13,864 nucleotides of DNA, from contig JBKHCM010000089.1 in NCBI GenBank assembly GCA_046541805.1, positions 1 to 13,864 on the forward strand, given 5' to 3'. Positions 1 to 6,574 of this stretch are shown in pieces. Below the pieces are notes generated by a model that worked only from the letters and a program-made list of their open reading frames with translations, was not told the origin of the DNA and ran no database searches. Origin of the DNA: JAAAPF01 sp046541805 (lineage in GTDB: Bacteria > Pseudomonadota > Alphaproteobacteria > Geminicoccales > Geminicoccaceae). The position numbers and the translations under genes are program-made. Numbering within the stretch: the first letter of the stretch is position 1; every line of letters starts with the position of its first letter.

Positions 1-157
1 CCACCCGCTCGAACAGCATCAGCGGGATCGCGAAGAAGAACACGAAGCCCGAGAGGGCGCGCGCGCTCGCCGCGTCGAAGACGGCCGTGAAGGTGGCCCC
101 CCAGCCGAGCGCGATGACGGCGAAGATCGGCAGGATGAGGTCGACGACGGTGAGCAC
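1..157 (-). CDS. AEC-family (auxin efflux carrier-like) permease, N-terminal part only
   Basis: The minus strand reads inward from a GTG at 157-155 with a GGAG five bases upstream, giving a protein that begins VLTVVDLILPIFAVIALGWG and runs off the left edge after about 52 codons. The hydrophobic start, the 'DLILPIFAVIALGWG' stretch and the following 'LSGFVFFFAIPLMLFERV' helix fit the first two membrane segments of AEC-family permeases (family of about 300 residues with about ten helices), which export small organic acids or similar anions through the inner membrane. The substrate cannot be told from this fragment. It is divergent from the YciI-like gene across about 84 bp, so the two probably have back-to-back promoters. 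The family call rests on the N-terminus alone. Confidence 0.7.
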   Translation of the reverse strand, partial: MLTVVDLILPIFAVIALGWGATFTAVFDAASARALSGFVFFFAIPLMLFERV

Positions 158-241
158 ACGAGCTCCGGTGGGCACCGCGACTGGGCGCGCGGCGTTGGTC
201 GTGGCAAGCTGCGTTGGCGAAGACAACCGGAAAGGACGCAC

Positions 242-538
242 ATGCCCTATGCGATCATCGCGCAGGACCGGCCCGACGCCACCGAGATCCGGCGCGACAA
301 GCGCCCCGACCACTTCGACTATCTCGAAGCCAACAAGCATCTGCTGCTCGCCGCCGGCGCCCAGTTCGCCGACGACGGCACGACCCCCGTCGGCAGCATC
401 CTGCTCATCGACGTCGACGATCGCGCAGCGGCCGAGGCTTTCGCCCGCAACGACCCCTTCAACCAGGCCGGGCTCTTCGAGAGCATCAAGATCGTGCCCT
501 GGCGCAAGGTCTTCTTCGACGGCGAGCGCGTGAGCTGA
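242..538 (+). CDS. YciI family protein
   Basis: This 98-residue protein (MPYAIIAQDRPDAT...) is the normal size for the YCII-related domain, a ferredoxin-like alpha/beta fold that forms dimers and is related to muconolactone isomerase and chlorite dismutase folds. Visible family features are the N-terminal strand 'YAIIAQDRPDA', the 'RPDHFDYL' segment with the conserved His at about residue 24, 'GSILLIDVDD' in the middle, and the 'DPFNQAGLFESIKIVPW' motif near the end. The biochemical role of most members is unknown; a few act in aromatic-compound breakdown. The ATG is supported by a GGAAAGGA Shine-Dalgarno at 229-236, five bases upstream. It runs toward the decayed dehalogenase on the other strand, and the TGA at 536-538 abuts the end of that remnant. 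Substrate and pathway are not evident. Confidence 0.9.
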   Translation: MPYAIIAQDRPDATEIRRDKRPDHFDYLEANKHLLLAAGAQFADDGTTPVGSILLIDVDDRAAAEAFARNDPFNQAGLFESIKIVPWRKVFFDGERVS

Positions 539-540
539 GC

Positions 541-1099
541 GATCGCCCGGAGCCGGCGGGCGAGCTCCGAGAGATCCTCGGCCAAGACGTCCCAAGGCCC
601 GTGGGGCTCGAGGTCGCTGATCCGACCGGGCCCATGCGCGTCGGGGCGGCGGACGAAGGCGGTCTCGAGCCGGCGTGCCGGCGCGGCTTCGAGACCGCCA
701 TTGCAGGCCGCCACCATCAGCACCCGCTCCGGCGGCAGCATGAACGCGGCGGCATCGAGAGAGACCGGGGCTCGGGCGCGTAGGCCTTGGTGCCCTCGGC
801 GCCGCGGCTGCGGTCCCAACGCGGGTCGGCGTGGCGGGCGAGGTCCGCCATCACCCGGAGGCTGCCGTTGGCGAGCCCGCACGAGAAGCCGACGCAGCGC
901 AGCGCGTGCAGCCCATCGGCCGCGTCGCGCCGGCCGTCGAGCCGGATGCCAGACCTGGTTCAAGGCGTCGGCGGCCGCCCTTGACGGCGCGGCGAGCCCC
1001 CTGCGGCTCGAGGTGCTCGCCGATCCGGCGGATCAGCGCGCCGCGCCGGTCGACGACCGTGCCGAAACCATCGAAGGCGGGCGCGTCGACGGCGGGCAG
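541..1099 (-). pseudogene. Haloacid dehalogenase type II (HAD superfamily) remnant
   Basis: Conserved pieces of a type II (S)-2-haloacid dehalogenase lie in order on the minus strand but in three frames. First comes the nucleophile motif 'AFDGFGTVVD' (about 1078-1049). Next is 'ALNQVWH' (about 966-946), in another frame. It continues as 'RLDGRRDAADGLHALR' and 'GLANGSLRVMADLARHA' (about 944-800), after what looks like a one-base insertion near 944-945. A compensating shift near 767 leads to 'VSLDAAAFMLPPERVLMVAACNGGLEAA' split over about 765-690, then 'FVRRPDAHGPG' and 'HGPWDVLAEDLSELARRL', ending near 545. Nucleophile and 'VWH' motifs are only about 41 codons apart, roughly 45 fewer than usual, so part of the cap domain is missing. 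The usual Lys of 'AYKP' is Ala here ('AYAP'), and the Asp of 'AAHNxDL' is Gly. Intact members are about 220 residues. No in-frame stop closes it before the YciI gene. The gene is almost certainly dead. Confidence 0.8.
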
Positions 1100-1626
1100 G
1101 TTCGCGCCTCCTGCTCAAGGGCGGCGGCGACGACGCGCCAAGCCTTCAGCTTGTCGGCGAACCGCAGCCGAGCGTTGGCGGGACTGGTGGACGGCAGGCG
1201 GCGGGTCTCGCGCAATCCCGCCGGCAACGCCGTGGCCGCGACGCGGCGGCGGAAGAGCTCGGCCGCCTTAGCGCCGTTGAAGAAGACGCGGGCGATCTCC
1301 GGGTGACGCTGGAAGAAGCCTGCGAAGTCGTTCACCACCATGGTTGCGGGCTCGATCGCGGTGTCCAGGCTGCCGTCGCGCCGGCAGGCGCCCAAGACGT
1401 CCCAAAGCGCCACGCCCGCCACCTTAAGCGCGGCGGCGCGCTCGGCGTAGGCCGCGGCCGGATCGAAGCCGACGAGGGCGGCCATGATCGGCCAGAAGGC
1501 GTTGCGCGGATGGGCGTAGTACCGCCCGGCCTCGAGCGAGGCCGCGCCCGGCATCGAGCCGAGCACGAGCACGCGGGCGTCGGCGCATGCGATCGGCGCA
1601 AAGCCCGCCAGCAACCCCTCGGGCAT
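1033..1626 (-). CDS. DNA-deoxyinosine glycosylase (uracil-DNA glycosylase superfamily, family 6-like)
   Basis: The 197-residue product resembles hypoxanthine/deoxyinosine-DNA glycosylases, which remove deaminated adenine from DNA at the start of base-excision repair. Diagnostic motifs are 'VLVLGSMPGAASLEAG' (19-34; the GSMPG water-activating loop), 'YYAHPRNAFWPIM' (36-48), 'VALWDVLGACRRDGSLD' (72-88), 'NDFAGFFQRHPEIARVFFNG' split over 99-118, and the DNA-intercalating loop 'LPSTSPANA' (144-152). The ATG at 1626-1624 directly follows the TGA of the HdeD-like gene (1629-1627), so translation is probably coupled. The family core ends near residue 172. The last 25 or so residues have no family character and overlap, in another frame, the first motif of the decayed dehalogenase, so this C-terminal tail is probably read-through into the damaged neighbour. 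The domain itself looks intact. Confidence 0.88.
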   Translation of the reverse strand: MPEGLLAGFAPIACADARVLVLGSMPGAASLEAGRYYAHPRNAFWPIMAALVGFDPAAAYAERAAALKVAGVALWDVLGACRRDGSLDTAIEPATMVVNDFAGFFQRHPEIARVFFNGAKAAELFRRRVAATALPAGLRETRRLPSTSPANARLRFADKLKAWRVVAAALEQEARTCPPSTRPPSMVSARSSTGAAR

Positions 1627-1902
1627 TCAGGCCGCGGCCGTGCGCGTCCGGCGCCGCAGCGCGAATCCCATCTGCACCATGCTCCCGCCTTCCATCAACA
1701 GCCCCACCGCGACGAGCAGACCCAGCACCCAGAGCGCGTTGCCCGGCAGGTCGGCGAGGATGAGAAGCCCCATCAGCACGCCGACGACACCCGAAACGGC
1801 GAGCCACGTCCAGCCCCCATCGCGGCGGTGCGGAAACGCGACGACGCGGCGGGTGATGGCGGCGGCGAGGATGATCGCGCCGATCACCAGCGCGATCGTC
1901 AC
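1627..1902 (-). CDS. HdeD/DUF308-like membrane protein, C-terminal half only
   Basis: Ninety-one residues from a GTG at 1902-1900 give three hydrophobic segments: 'VTIALVIGAIILAAAI' (1-16), 'WTWLAVSGVVGVLMGLLILA' (31-50) and 'ALWVLGLLVAVGLLMEGGSM' (56-75), then a basic tail. The pattern 'W.WLAVSGVV..LMGLLIL....GNALWVLGLLV...LLMEG' matches the last three helices of HdeD-family inner-membrane proteins, which normally have six helices and about 180-200 residues; HdeD itself is linked to acid resistance in enterics. No hydrophobic N-terminal half is found in any frame of the 218 bp between this start and the MtgA stop. The gene is therefore either truncated and possibly non-functional, or a short three-helix version. 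The Shine-Dalgarno is poor (GGGG only three bases from GTG). Its TGA touches the ATG of the deoxyinosine glycosylase. Confidence 0.6.
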   Translation of the reverse strand: MTIALVIGAIILAAAITRRVVAFPHRRDGGWTWLAVSGVVGVLMGLLILADLPGNALWVLGLLVAVGLLMEGGSMVQMGFALRRRTRTAAA

Positions 1903-2120
1903 CGGCCCCAGCGGTCGACGAGATGGGCGTCGCGCTCGGCGCGCCCCCGGCGGCGAGGGCGTGGGCGTGGATGCGGCGCTGATGGCTCCTGCCCGCGGCC
2001 GGCGGCATCGAGGCGAGGATCGCACGGCCGGTAGCGGGCGCTGACGGCGCCGGCCCGGCCCGGCCAAGGCGCAAGTGGCGAGGGCGCGGCGCCGATCGCA
2101 GCGGTCCTTCCGGCCGGCCG

Positions 2121-2804
2121 TCAGCCGGGAGCGCAGGCGAGCAGCGGGCCGAGCTGGTCGATGCGCGTCAGGATGCGCCGGGCCTGGCGACGGACATGGG
2201 CGTCGTCGGGGCTGTAGGCGAGCGGCGCGGGCAACAGCGCGGCGAGCCGTGCGGCCTGCTCCTCCGTCAGCGCGGCGGCGGGCGCGGCGAACCAGTGCCG
2301 CGCTGCGGCCTCGGCGCCGTAGACGCCGGGCGCGAACTCGACCTGGTTGAGGTAGAGGACGAGCTGGCGCGGCTTGGCGAGAACGAGGTCGACCAGCGGC
2401 GCGAGGGCGAGCTCGATGCCTTTGCGCACCCGGTTGCGCTCCGGCCAGAGGAAGAGGTTGCGGGTGAGCTGCATCGTGATCGTGCTGGCGCCGCGCGGCC
2501 GCTCGCCCGCCCGCCAGCGCCGCCACTCCTGCGCGAACGCCTTCCAATCCACCCCGCCGTGGCGGCAAAAGCGGTTGTCCTCGGCGGCGATGACCGCCCG
2601 CGGCAGGTGCGGCCCGAGCGCCGGCGCGGGCACGAGGTCGCGCTCGAAGCCGTAGCCTTCGGCGAGGCGCACGAGCTGGAGCGCGGTCACCGGCGGTTGG
2701 ACCACCCGATAGGCGACGAGCGCGCCGGTGAGCGCGAGCGGCGGCAGAACCAGCGCCGCGAGGACGAGCCGGCCGAGCCGGCGCCGCCAGCGGCGACGCT
2801 GCAC
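2121..2804 (-). CDS. mtgA: Monofunctional biosynthetic peptidoglycan transglycosylase
   Basis: The 227-residue protein is a GT51 transglycosylase, which polymerises lipid II into glycan strands on the periplasmic face of the inner membrane. It has a basic N-terminus (RRRWRRRLGR), one membrane anchor (about 12-33), then the GT51 motifs in order: 'AAEDNRFCRHGGVDW' (73-87) with the catalytic Glu at 75, 'RGASTITMQLTRNLFLW' (104-120), 'RKGIELALA' (127-135) and 'KPRQLVLYLNQVEFAPGVYG' (144-163) followed by 'AEAAARHWF'. Length is normal for MtgA, and no transpeptidase domain follows. The start is GTG at 2804-2802, placed by a GAGG that overlaps the stop codon of the UbiG-type gene (TGAGG at 2817-2813), eight bases upstream, so the two genes are probably co-translated. 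All catalytic motifs are present, so the enzyme should be active. Confidence 0.95.
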   Translation of the reverse strand: MQRRRWRRRLGRLVLAALVLPPLALTGALVAYRVVQPPVTALQLVRLAEGYGFERDLVPAPALGPHLPRAVIAAEDNRFCRHGGVDWKAFAQEWRRWRAGERPRGASTITMQLTRNLFLWPERNRVRKGIELALAPLVDLVLAKPRQLVLYLNQVEFAPGVYGAEAAARHWFAAPAAALTEEQAARLAALLPAPLAYSPDDAHVRRQARRILTRIDQLGPLLACAPG

Positions 2805-2814
2805 CGCCGCGGCC

Positions 2815-3534
2815 TCAGCGCGACGCCGGGCGCTTGCGGGCGGAGCCGAGATAGTTGACCGCGGTGAGCGGGACGAGGCCGAAGGCGAGATCGCCGCGGC
2901 GGTCGACGCCGGTGGGGCCGAGCCCCTGGAAGCGACCGACCTCGAAGCCGCGGCGCTCCAGCGCCCGCTTCAGGTCGGCGGGGCGGATGAAGAGGTCGGG
3001 GTCGTGCGTGCCCTGGGGCAGCATCCGCAGCACCCGCTCGGCCATCGTCACCGCGACGAAGCTCGCCACCGGATTGCGGTTGATGGTGTCGAAGAGAAAG
3101 AGCCCGCCCGGCGTCACCACCCGCGCCACCTCGTCGAGGACGCGGCCCAGATCCTCGACGTGCTCGAGCGCGTCGCAGCTCGCGACGATGTCGAAGGCGG
3201 CGTCCGCGAACGGCAGCGCCTCACCCTTGCCCTCGCGGTAGTCGATGGCGAGGCCCTCTTGCTCGGCGTGGCGCCGGGCCGCCGCTAGCGCCTCGGCGGC
3301 GATGTCGACGCCGGTCACCCGCGCCCCCTTGCGGGCCATCGCCTCCGCCATGAAGCCGCCGCCGCAGCCGAGATCGAGCACGTTTTGCTCGCGCCAGTCG
3401 CCGACCAGCCGGTCGAAGAACCGCATCCGCGCCGGCACCATGTTGTGCAGCGTCCGGAGCCACGTCGCCTCCCCCGACCACCACCGGTCGGCGTAGGCGT
3501 CGTACATCTCGAGGTCGTTGGCGGGACGGGGCAT
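2815..3534 (-). CDS. ubiG: UbiG-type SAM-dependent O-methyltransferase (ubiquinone biosynthesis-like)
   Basis: This class I SAM methyltransferase has 239 residues from the ATG at 3534-3532, which I prefer because GGAG (3543-3540) sits five bases upstream; another ATG at 3558 would add eight residues without a comparable site. Visible motifs are 'NDLEMYDAYADRWWSGE' (6-22, the UbiG N-terminal signature), SAM motif I 'VLDLGCGGGFMAEAMA' (52-67), 'VTGVDIA' (73-79), 'EALPFADAAFDIVASCDALEHV' split over 105-126, and 'VTPGGLFLFDTINRNP'. UbiG performs both O-methylations of ubiquinone synthesis at the membrane. The 'TWLRTLHNMVPARMRFFD' segment belongs to a UbiG-like subgroup rather than the classical enterobacterial form, so the quinone assignment is inferred from family membership. 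It leads a leftward run with mtgA ten bases downstream. Confidence 0.8.
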   Translation of the reverse strand: MPRPANDLEMYDAYADRWWSGEATWLRTLHNMVPARMRFFDRLVGDWREQNVLDLGCGGGFMAEAMARKGARVTGVDIAAEALAAARRHAEQEGLAIDYREGKGEALPFADAAFDIVASCDALEHVEDLGRVLDEVARVVTPGGLFLFDTINRNPVASFVAVTMAERVLRMLPQGTHDPDLFIRPADLKRALERRGFEVGRFQGLGPTGVDRRGDLAFGLVPLTAVNYLGSARKRPASR

Positions 3535-3603
3535 GGGGGCTCCGGTAGACGCTGGCATCGCCGTTTAGATGGGCCGCGCGACGGGCCTGTCGACCCGCGC
3601 CGT

Positions 3604-3622
3604 GACCCGCGACGCGCGGGTC
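3604..3622. repeat. Perfect GC hairpin in the ubiG-FkbM divergent region
   Basis: GACCCGCG (3604-3611), loop ACG, CGCGGGTC (3615-3622) form an 8-bp perfect inverted repeat between the divergent UbiG-type and FkbM genes. There is no T-run on either side, so it is not a standard intrinsic terminator. It could be an operator-like palindrome or a chance GC-rich repeat. I see no convincing -35/-10 pair in the surrounding 172 bp. Confidence 0.4.
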
Positions 3623-3706
3623 GAACGTCCATGCCGGACTCGCGCCGCGCCGGCCGACGGCTTAGACAGACGGGGCGCCGCGTCGAGCTCGATCTGGAAT
3701 ACGACC

Positions 3707-4435
3707 GTGCCCAAGTATCCGCCCGTGCCCGACGGTCAGCTGCAGACCGCGCCTCTCGCGCCTTGGCATCGGATCGGGCTGATCTATCGAACGCTCAAGC
3801 ACGTAGCCAGCCACGGCCGCGCTCCGACGCCACGGCGACGCGCGGTGTGGCGCAGTCGAGCGCCATTCCGGCAAGCAGTGGCACGGCTCGGGCCCGCGGA
3901 CGTCGCGATCGATGCCGGCGCGAATGTCGGCGACTTCACGTGGCCGCTCGCGCGTCGCGGCGTCGAGGTACACGCGTTCGACCCGGAACCGTACGCCGTC
4001 GAGATTTCGGAACACCGCTTCGCTTCTTTCCCGAACGTGACGATCCATCGAACGGCGGTGAGTGGCACCGCCGGCGAGCTCGATCTCTTTCGTGCACCCG
4101 CGTTCGAGACCGACCCCGGCAAGCACTCGAAGTCCTCATCCGTCATCGCGACCAAACGCAACATCGACCCGACTACCGCAATCCGGGTTCCCGCCATCGA
4201 CCTTGGCGAGTTCATCCAGCGGTGCGGGGACGTGGCGCTCTTGAAGATGGACATCGAGGGAGCGGAGGTCGATGTCCTCGAGAAGCTGCTGGACGCCGGC
4301 CTCCTCGGCCGCATCCCTTACGTGTTCGTCGAGACGCACGAAGACAAAATCCCGGCGCTCGCGGAGCCGATGGCGCGGCTGCGGCAGCGCATGATGGCGG
4401 ACGGCCTGAACCACGTCGACCTCGACTGGGCGTGA
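3707..4435 (+). CDS. FkbM family methyltransferase (plus-strand copy)
   Basis: The 242-residue product carries the FkbM SAM methyltransferase core: motif I 'VAIDAGANVGDFTWPLA' (66-82), acidic 'VEVHAFDPEPYAVEI' (86-100), 'VTIHRTAVSGTAGELDLF' (111-128), and the family-defining 'LLKMDIEGAEVDVLE' (178-192) followed by 'YVFVETHEDK' (205-214). FkbM enzymes O-methylate hydroxyls, often on sugars of surface glycans. The frame is open upstream to 3569. I chose GTG 3707 because residues before it are low-complexity Arg/Ala-rich sequence and no family homology starts earlier; the ribosome site is weak (TGGA about eight bases upstream), so the start is uncertain. It converges on the GT4 gene with ten bases between stops, and is on the opposite strand from the glycan operon it probably serves. 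Codons such as TTT, GTA, TCA and AAA are commoner here than in flanking genes, a mild hint of separate origin. Confidence 0.87.
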   Translation: MPKYPPVPDGQLQTAPLAPWHRIGLIYRTLKHVASHGRAPTPRRRAVWRSRAPFRQAVARLGPADVAIDAGANVGDFTWPLARRGVEVHAFDPEPYAVEISEHRFASFPNVTIHRTAVSGTAGELDLFRAPAFETDPGKHSKSSSVIATKRNIDPTTAIRVPAIDLGEFIQRCGDVALLKMDIEGAEVDVLEKLLDAGLLGRIPYVFVETHEDKIPALAEPMARLRQRMMADGLNHVDLDWA

Positions 4436-4445
4436 CAGCCGCTCT

Positions 4446-5519
4446 TCAAGCAACCCCCAGACGCGCCGCCAAAGCCAGAAACCGGCGGGCGAACACCTCC
4501 TCGGCGAACTCCTGCCGCGTCCATCGCGCCGCGTTTCCGCCCAGCGCCGCCAATCGCTCCGGTGACGCCACGATCGGGCGCAACGCCTCGATCAATCCGG
4601 CCTCGTCATCAGCCGGGAAAACCGCACCGCACGGCAACCCGGCCTCCGCGGCGCCGGCGACGTACCAGGCCGAGCCGCACTGGTCGCTCACCAGCGCGGC
4701 GCAGCCGTGCCCCATGGCCTCGAGTGGAGCGGTGCCCAGCGGCTCCGAGGACGACGGGAGTACGCACACGTCGTGACCGGCATAGAGATCCCCCATGCGA
4801 GCGAACGGGATATCCTCCAGCAAGCGGACGCGGTGCCCGATCGCCCCGGTCCGAGGGTAGGCTCGTAGCCACCGGACCAGCTCCGGATCGGGTGCGCCGA
4901 TCGCGAGACTGGCCGACCCGACCAGGGTCAAGGTGAACGCCGCCTCGTCGGCAAGGCGTTCCAGTGCGCGGATCAAGAGGCGATGGTTCTTACGCGCCTC
5001 CGCCAGTTTGGCCACGCAGAGAAATCGCACCACGCCACCGGGCGCCCACGAGCGGGCCGTGGCGTCTTGCGGCGTGGCCACGGGAAAAGGCACGTACGAC
5101 GCCGTTGGATCAGGGCACGAATGCCGGCGCGGGAGTCCGTGGACGGGGGTGAAGCGCCGGCGGGGTCGGCCTGCGAAAAGACCGCGGACACCGTGTAGGG
5201 GTGGACGCGGCGACAAAAGCGGTCGCTGGTCGTATCCGATCGTCGCAACGCCCCGCCACAGCGCCGCCAAATGCATGGGACGCGCCAGCCCACGGGTCTT
5301 GCGGATGACGACCAGGTCGGGCCGCTCGGCGTCGACCACGTGCCGCGCCTCGGCGAGTTCGAGCCGAGCGCGCGGCGCCTCGATGATGCGCACGCCGTCG
5401 ACGCCGCCGCGCCCGCCTTCGCGCACCAAAAGGACAGCTTCCACGCCGCACCGAACGAGCGCCGTCAAGGCATAATGCAGGTTGGTGTGGAACCGGGGGA
5501 GGACGAACAGAACGCGCAT
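4446..5519 (-). CDS. GT4-family glycosyltransferase
   Basis: The 357-residue GT-B protein begins 'MRVLFVLPRFHTNLHYALTALVRCG' split over 1-25, the nucleotide-free acceptor domain typical of GT4. The C-terminal domain starts near 163 with 'VVRFLCVAKLAEARKNHRLLIRALERL' split over 163-189, then 'FTLTLVGSA' (195-203), 'VRLLEDIPFARMGDLYAGHDVCVLPS' split over 231-256, and the E-x7-E motif 'SEPLGTAPLEAMGHG' (258-272; Glu 259 and Glu 267), which holds the sugar nucleotide. It likely transfers a hexose or similar sugar to a growing glycan at the cytosolic membrane face. The ATG (5519-5517) shares one base with the TGA of the ELM1-family gene in a TGATG junction, so translation is coupled. It is the last gene of the five-gene operon. 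Donor and acceptor sugars cannot be read from sequence. Confidence 0.92.
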   Translation of the reverse strand: MRVLFVLPRFHTNLHYALTALVRCGVEAVLLVREGGRGGVDGVRIIEAPRARLELAEARHVVDAERPDLVVIRKTRGLARPMHLAALWRGVATIGYDQRPLLSPRPPLHGVRGLFAGRPRRRFTPVHGLPRRHSCPDPTASYVPFPVATPQDATARSWAPGGVVRFLCVAKLAEARKNHRLLIRALERLADEAAFTLTLVGSASLAIGAPDPELVRWLRAYPRTGAIGHRVRLLEDIPFARMGDLYAGHDVCVLPSSSEPLGTAPLEAMGHGCAALVSDQCGSAWYVAGAAEAGLPCGAVFPADDEAGLIEALRPIVASPERLAALGGNAARWTRQEFAEEVFARRFLALAARLGVA

Positions 5520-6571
5520 CACCCTGCCGGCGTGTCGAGGTTCAACTCGGCGAGAACGGCTGCCACCGTCCGGTCGAGCACGGCGAGCACCGCCGCGGCC
5601 GCGCCGGTCTCGCCACCGGCGGGTTCGTAATCCGCCATCGCGGCCACCGCCCGACGCTCGAAGCCCGCCAGCCGATCGAAGCGCTCCAGCATTGCACGCA
5701 CGATCGACCGCCGCGGCAGGCGGACGTCGCCGGGCGCCAGCGCCACCACCGGCCGCCCGCTCGCGATCGCCTCGCTCAGCATCGTCAAGCTGTCCTGGGT
5801 GACGAAGACCCGCTCCGCCGCGCCCAGATAGGCGGCGGCTACCGGCGTCGGGCGACGCGAGAACAACGTGGTCTCGACGACCGCCGCCGGCGCGAGCCGT
5901 TCGGCCAGGACCGCTTCCGCCTGGGCACCGGACCGGCGCGAGGTGGAGACCACCCAGCGGATACCGAAGCGCCGGGCCAGCGCGTTCACGCCGTCGGCGA
6001 GCGCTTCGAAGTCGTCGGCCTTGAAGCGATGCGAGCGGCTGGCACCGCCGACGAGCAAGGCCCAGACCCGCTCCGGCGGAGCGTCGGGCCAGTGCCGCGT
6101 CGCCGCCTCGCGGCAGCGCGCGGGCGTCATCAGCGTCGGCGGTGCGGCGATCGCGTGCACGTTCGCGGCCCCGGCGATGTCGCTCGGGGCGAGCACCGCG
6201 CCGAACCACCGCGGCGGATAGGGGCGCGGATCGCCGACGAACAGGTTCGCCGCACCCGTCGACCGCGCCAGGGCGACGTTCGCGAACACGCTCTTGCCAC
6301 CGCTCGACAGCACGAGATCGGGCGCCGCCCCGGTCGGCGGCGCGAACCGCGAGGCGAGGTGCGCCGCCCGATCGGCGAGAACGGCGGCACCGCGGTCGAC
6401 GGCGAGACGGATCGGGGCGCGCAGTACGCCCGGCACCCGGTCCCGGGCCTCGATGGTCACGACCTCGACGCGCCGCCCCGTCCGCTCGATCGCGGCGACC
6501 ACCCCCCGCGACTGCGCGCGATGGCCGTGCGAGCCTTCGTCGATCAGCCAGATGCGCAGCGGTGCCGACAC
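5519..6571 (-). CDS. ELM1/GtrOC1-family putative glycosyltransferase
   Basis: The 350-residue protein matches the family once labelled 'mitochondrial fission ELM1' (DUF1022), now regarded as putative GT-B glycosyltransferases. Visible signatures: 'IWLIDEGSHGHRAQSRGVV' (7-25, acceptor-domain entry), 'DLVLSSGGKSVFANVALAR' (85-103), 'NLFVGDPRPYPPRWFGAVLAP' split over 109-129, then 'WALLVGGASRSHRF', 'IRWVVSTSRRSG', and near the end 'VFVTQDSLTMLSEAIASGRPVVAL' split across the donor-binding loop. There is no N-terminal signal and no membrane helix, so it is probably cytosolic or peripheral. The start is GTG 6571, three bases beyond the stop of the DXD glycosyltransferase; there is no good Shine-Dalgarno, so coupling to the upstream gene is likely. 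Its position among glycosyltransferases and an FkbM methyltransferase supports a sugar-transfer role rather than anything to do with fission. Confidence 0.85.
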   Translation of the reverse strand: MSAPLRIWLIDEGSHGHRAQSRGVVAAIERTGRRVEVVTIEARDRVPGVLRAPIRLAVDRGAAVLADRAAHLASRFAPPTGAAPDLVLSSGGKSVFANVALARSTGAANLFVGDPRPYPPRWFGAVLAPSDIAGAANVHAIAAPPTLMTPARCREAATRHWPDAPPERVWALLVGGASRSHRFKADDFEALADGVNALARRFGIRWVVSTSRRSGAQAEAVLAERLAPAAVVETTLFSRRPTPVAAAYLGAAERVFVTQDSLTMLSEAIASGRPVVALAPGDVRLPRRSIVRAMLERFDRLAGFERRAVAAMADYEPAGGETGAAAAVLAVLDRTVAAVLAELNLDTPAG

Positions 6572-6574
6572 GAC

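Noticed and set aside
548..569. CGGAGC/GCTCCG inverted repeat just after the YciI stop, as a possible terminator
   Set aside because: The stem is only six pairs with a ten-base loop and no T-run, and the bases are explained by the dehalogenase remnant's C-terminal codons.
582..1405. Identical 14-mer CCAAGACGTCCCAA at 582-595 and 1392-1405
   Set aside because: Both copies encode 'WDVL' segments on the minus strand (dehalogenase remnant and glycosylase) with preferred codons; there are no flanking repeats or element borders.
1627..2568. A 313-codon frame that would give the HdeD-like protein a long N-terminus
   Set aside because: Residues before GTG 1902 are low-complexity basic sequence read out of frame, partly through mtgA, with no membrane helices.
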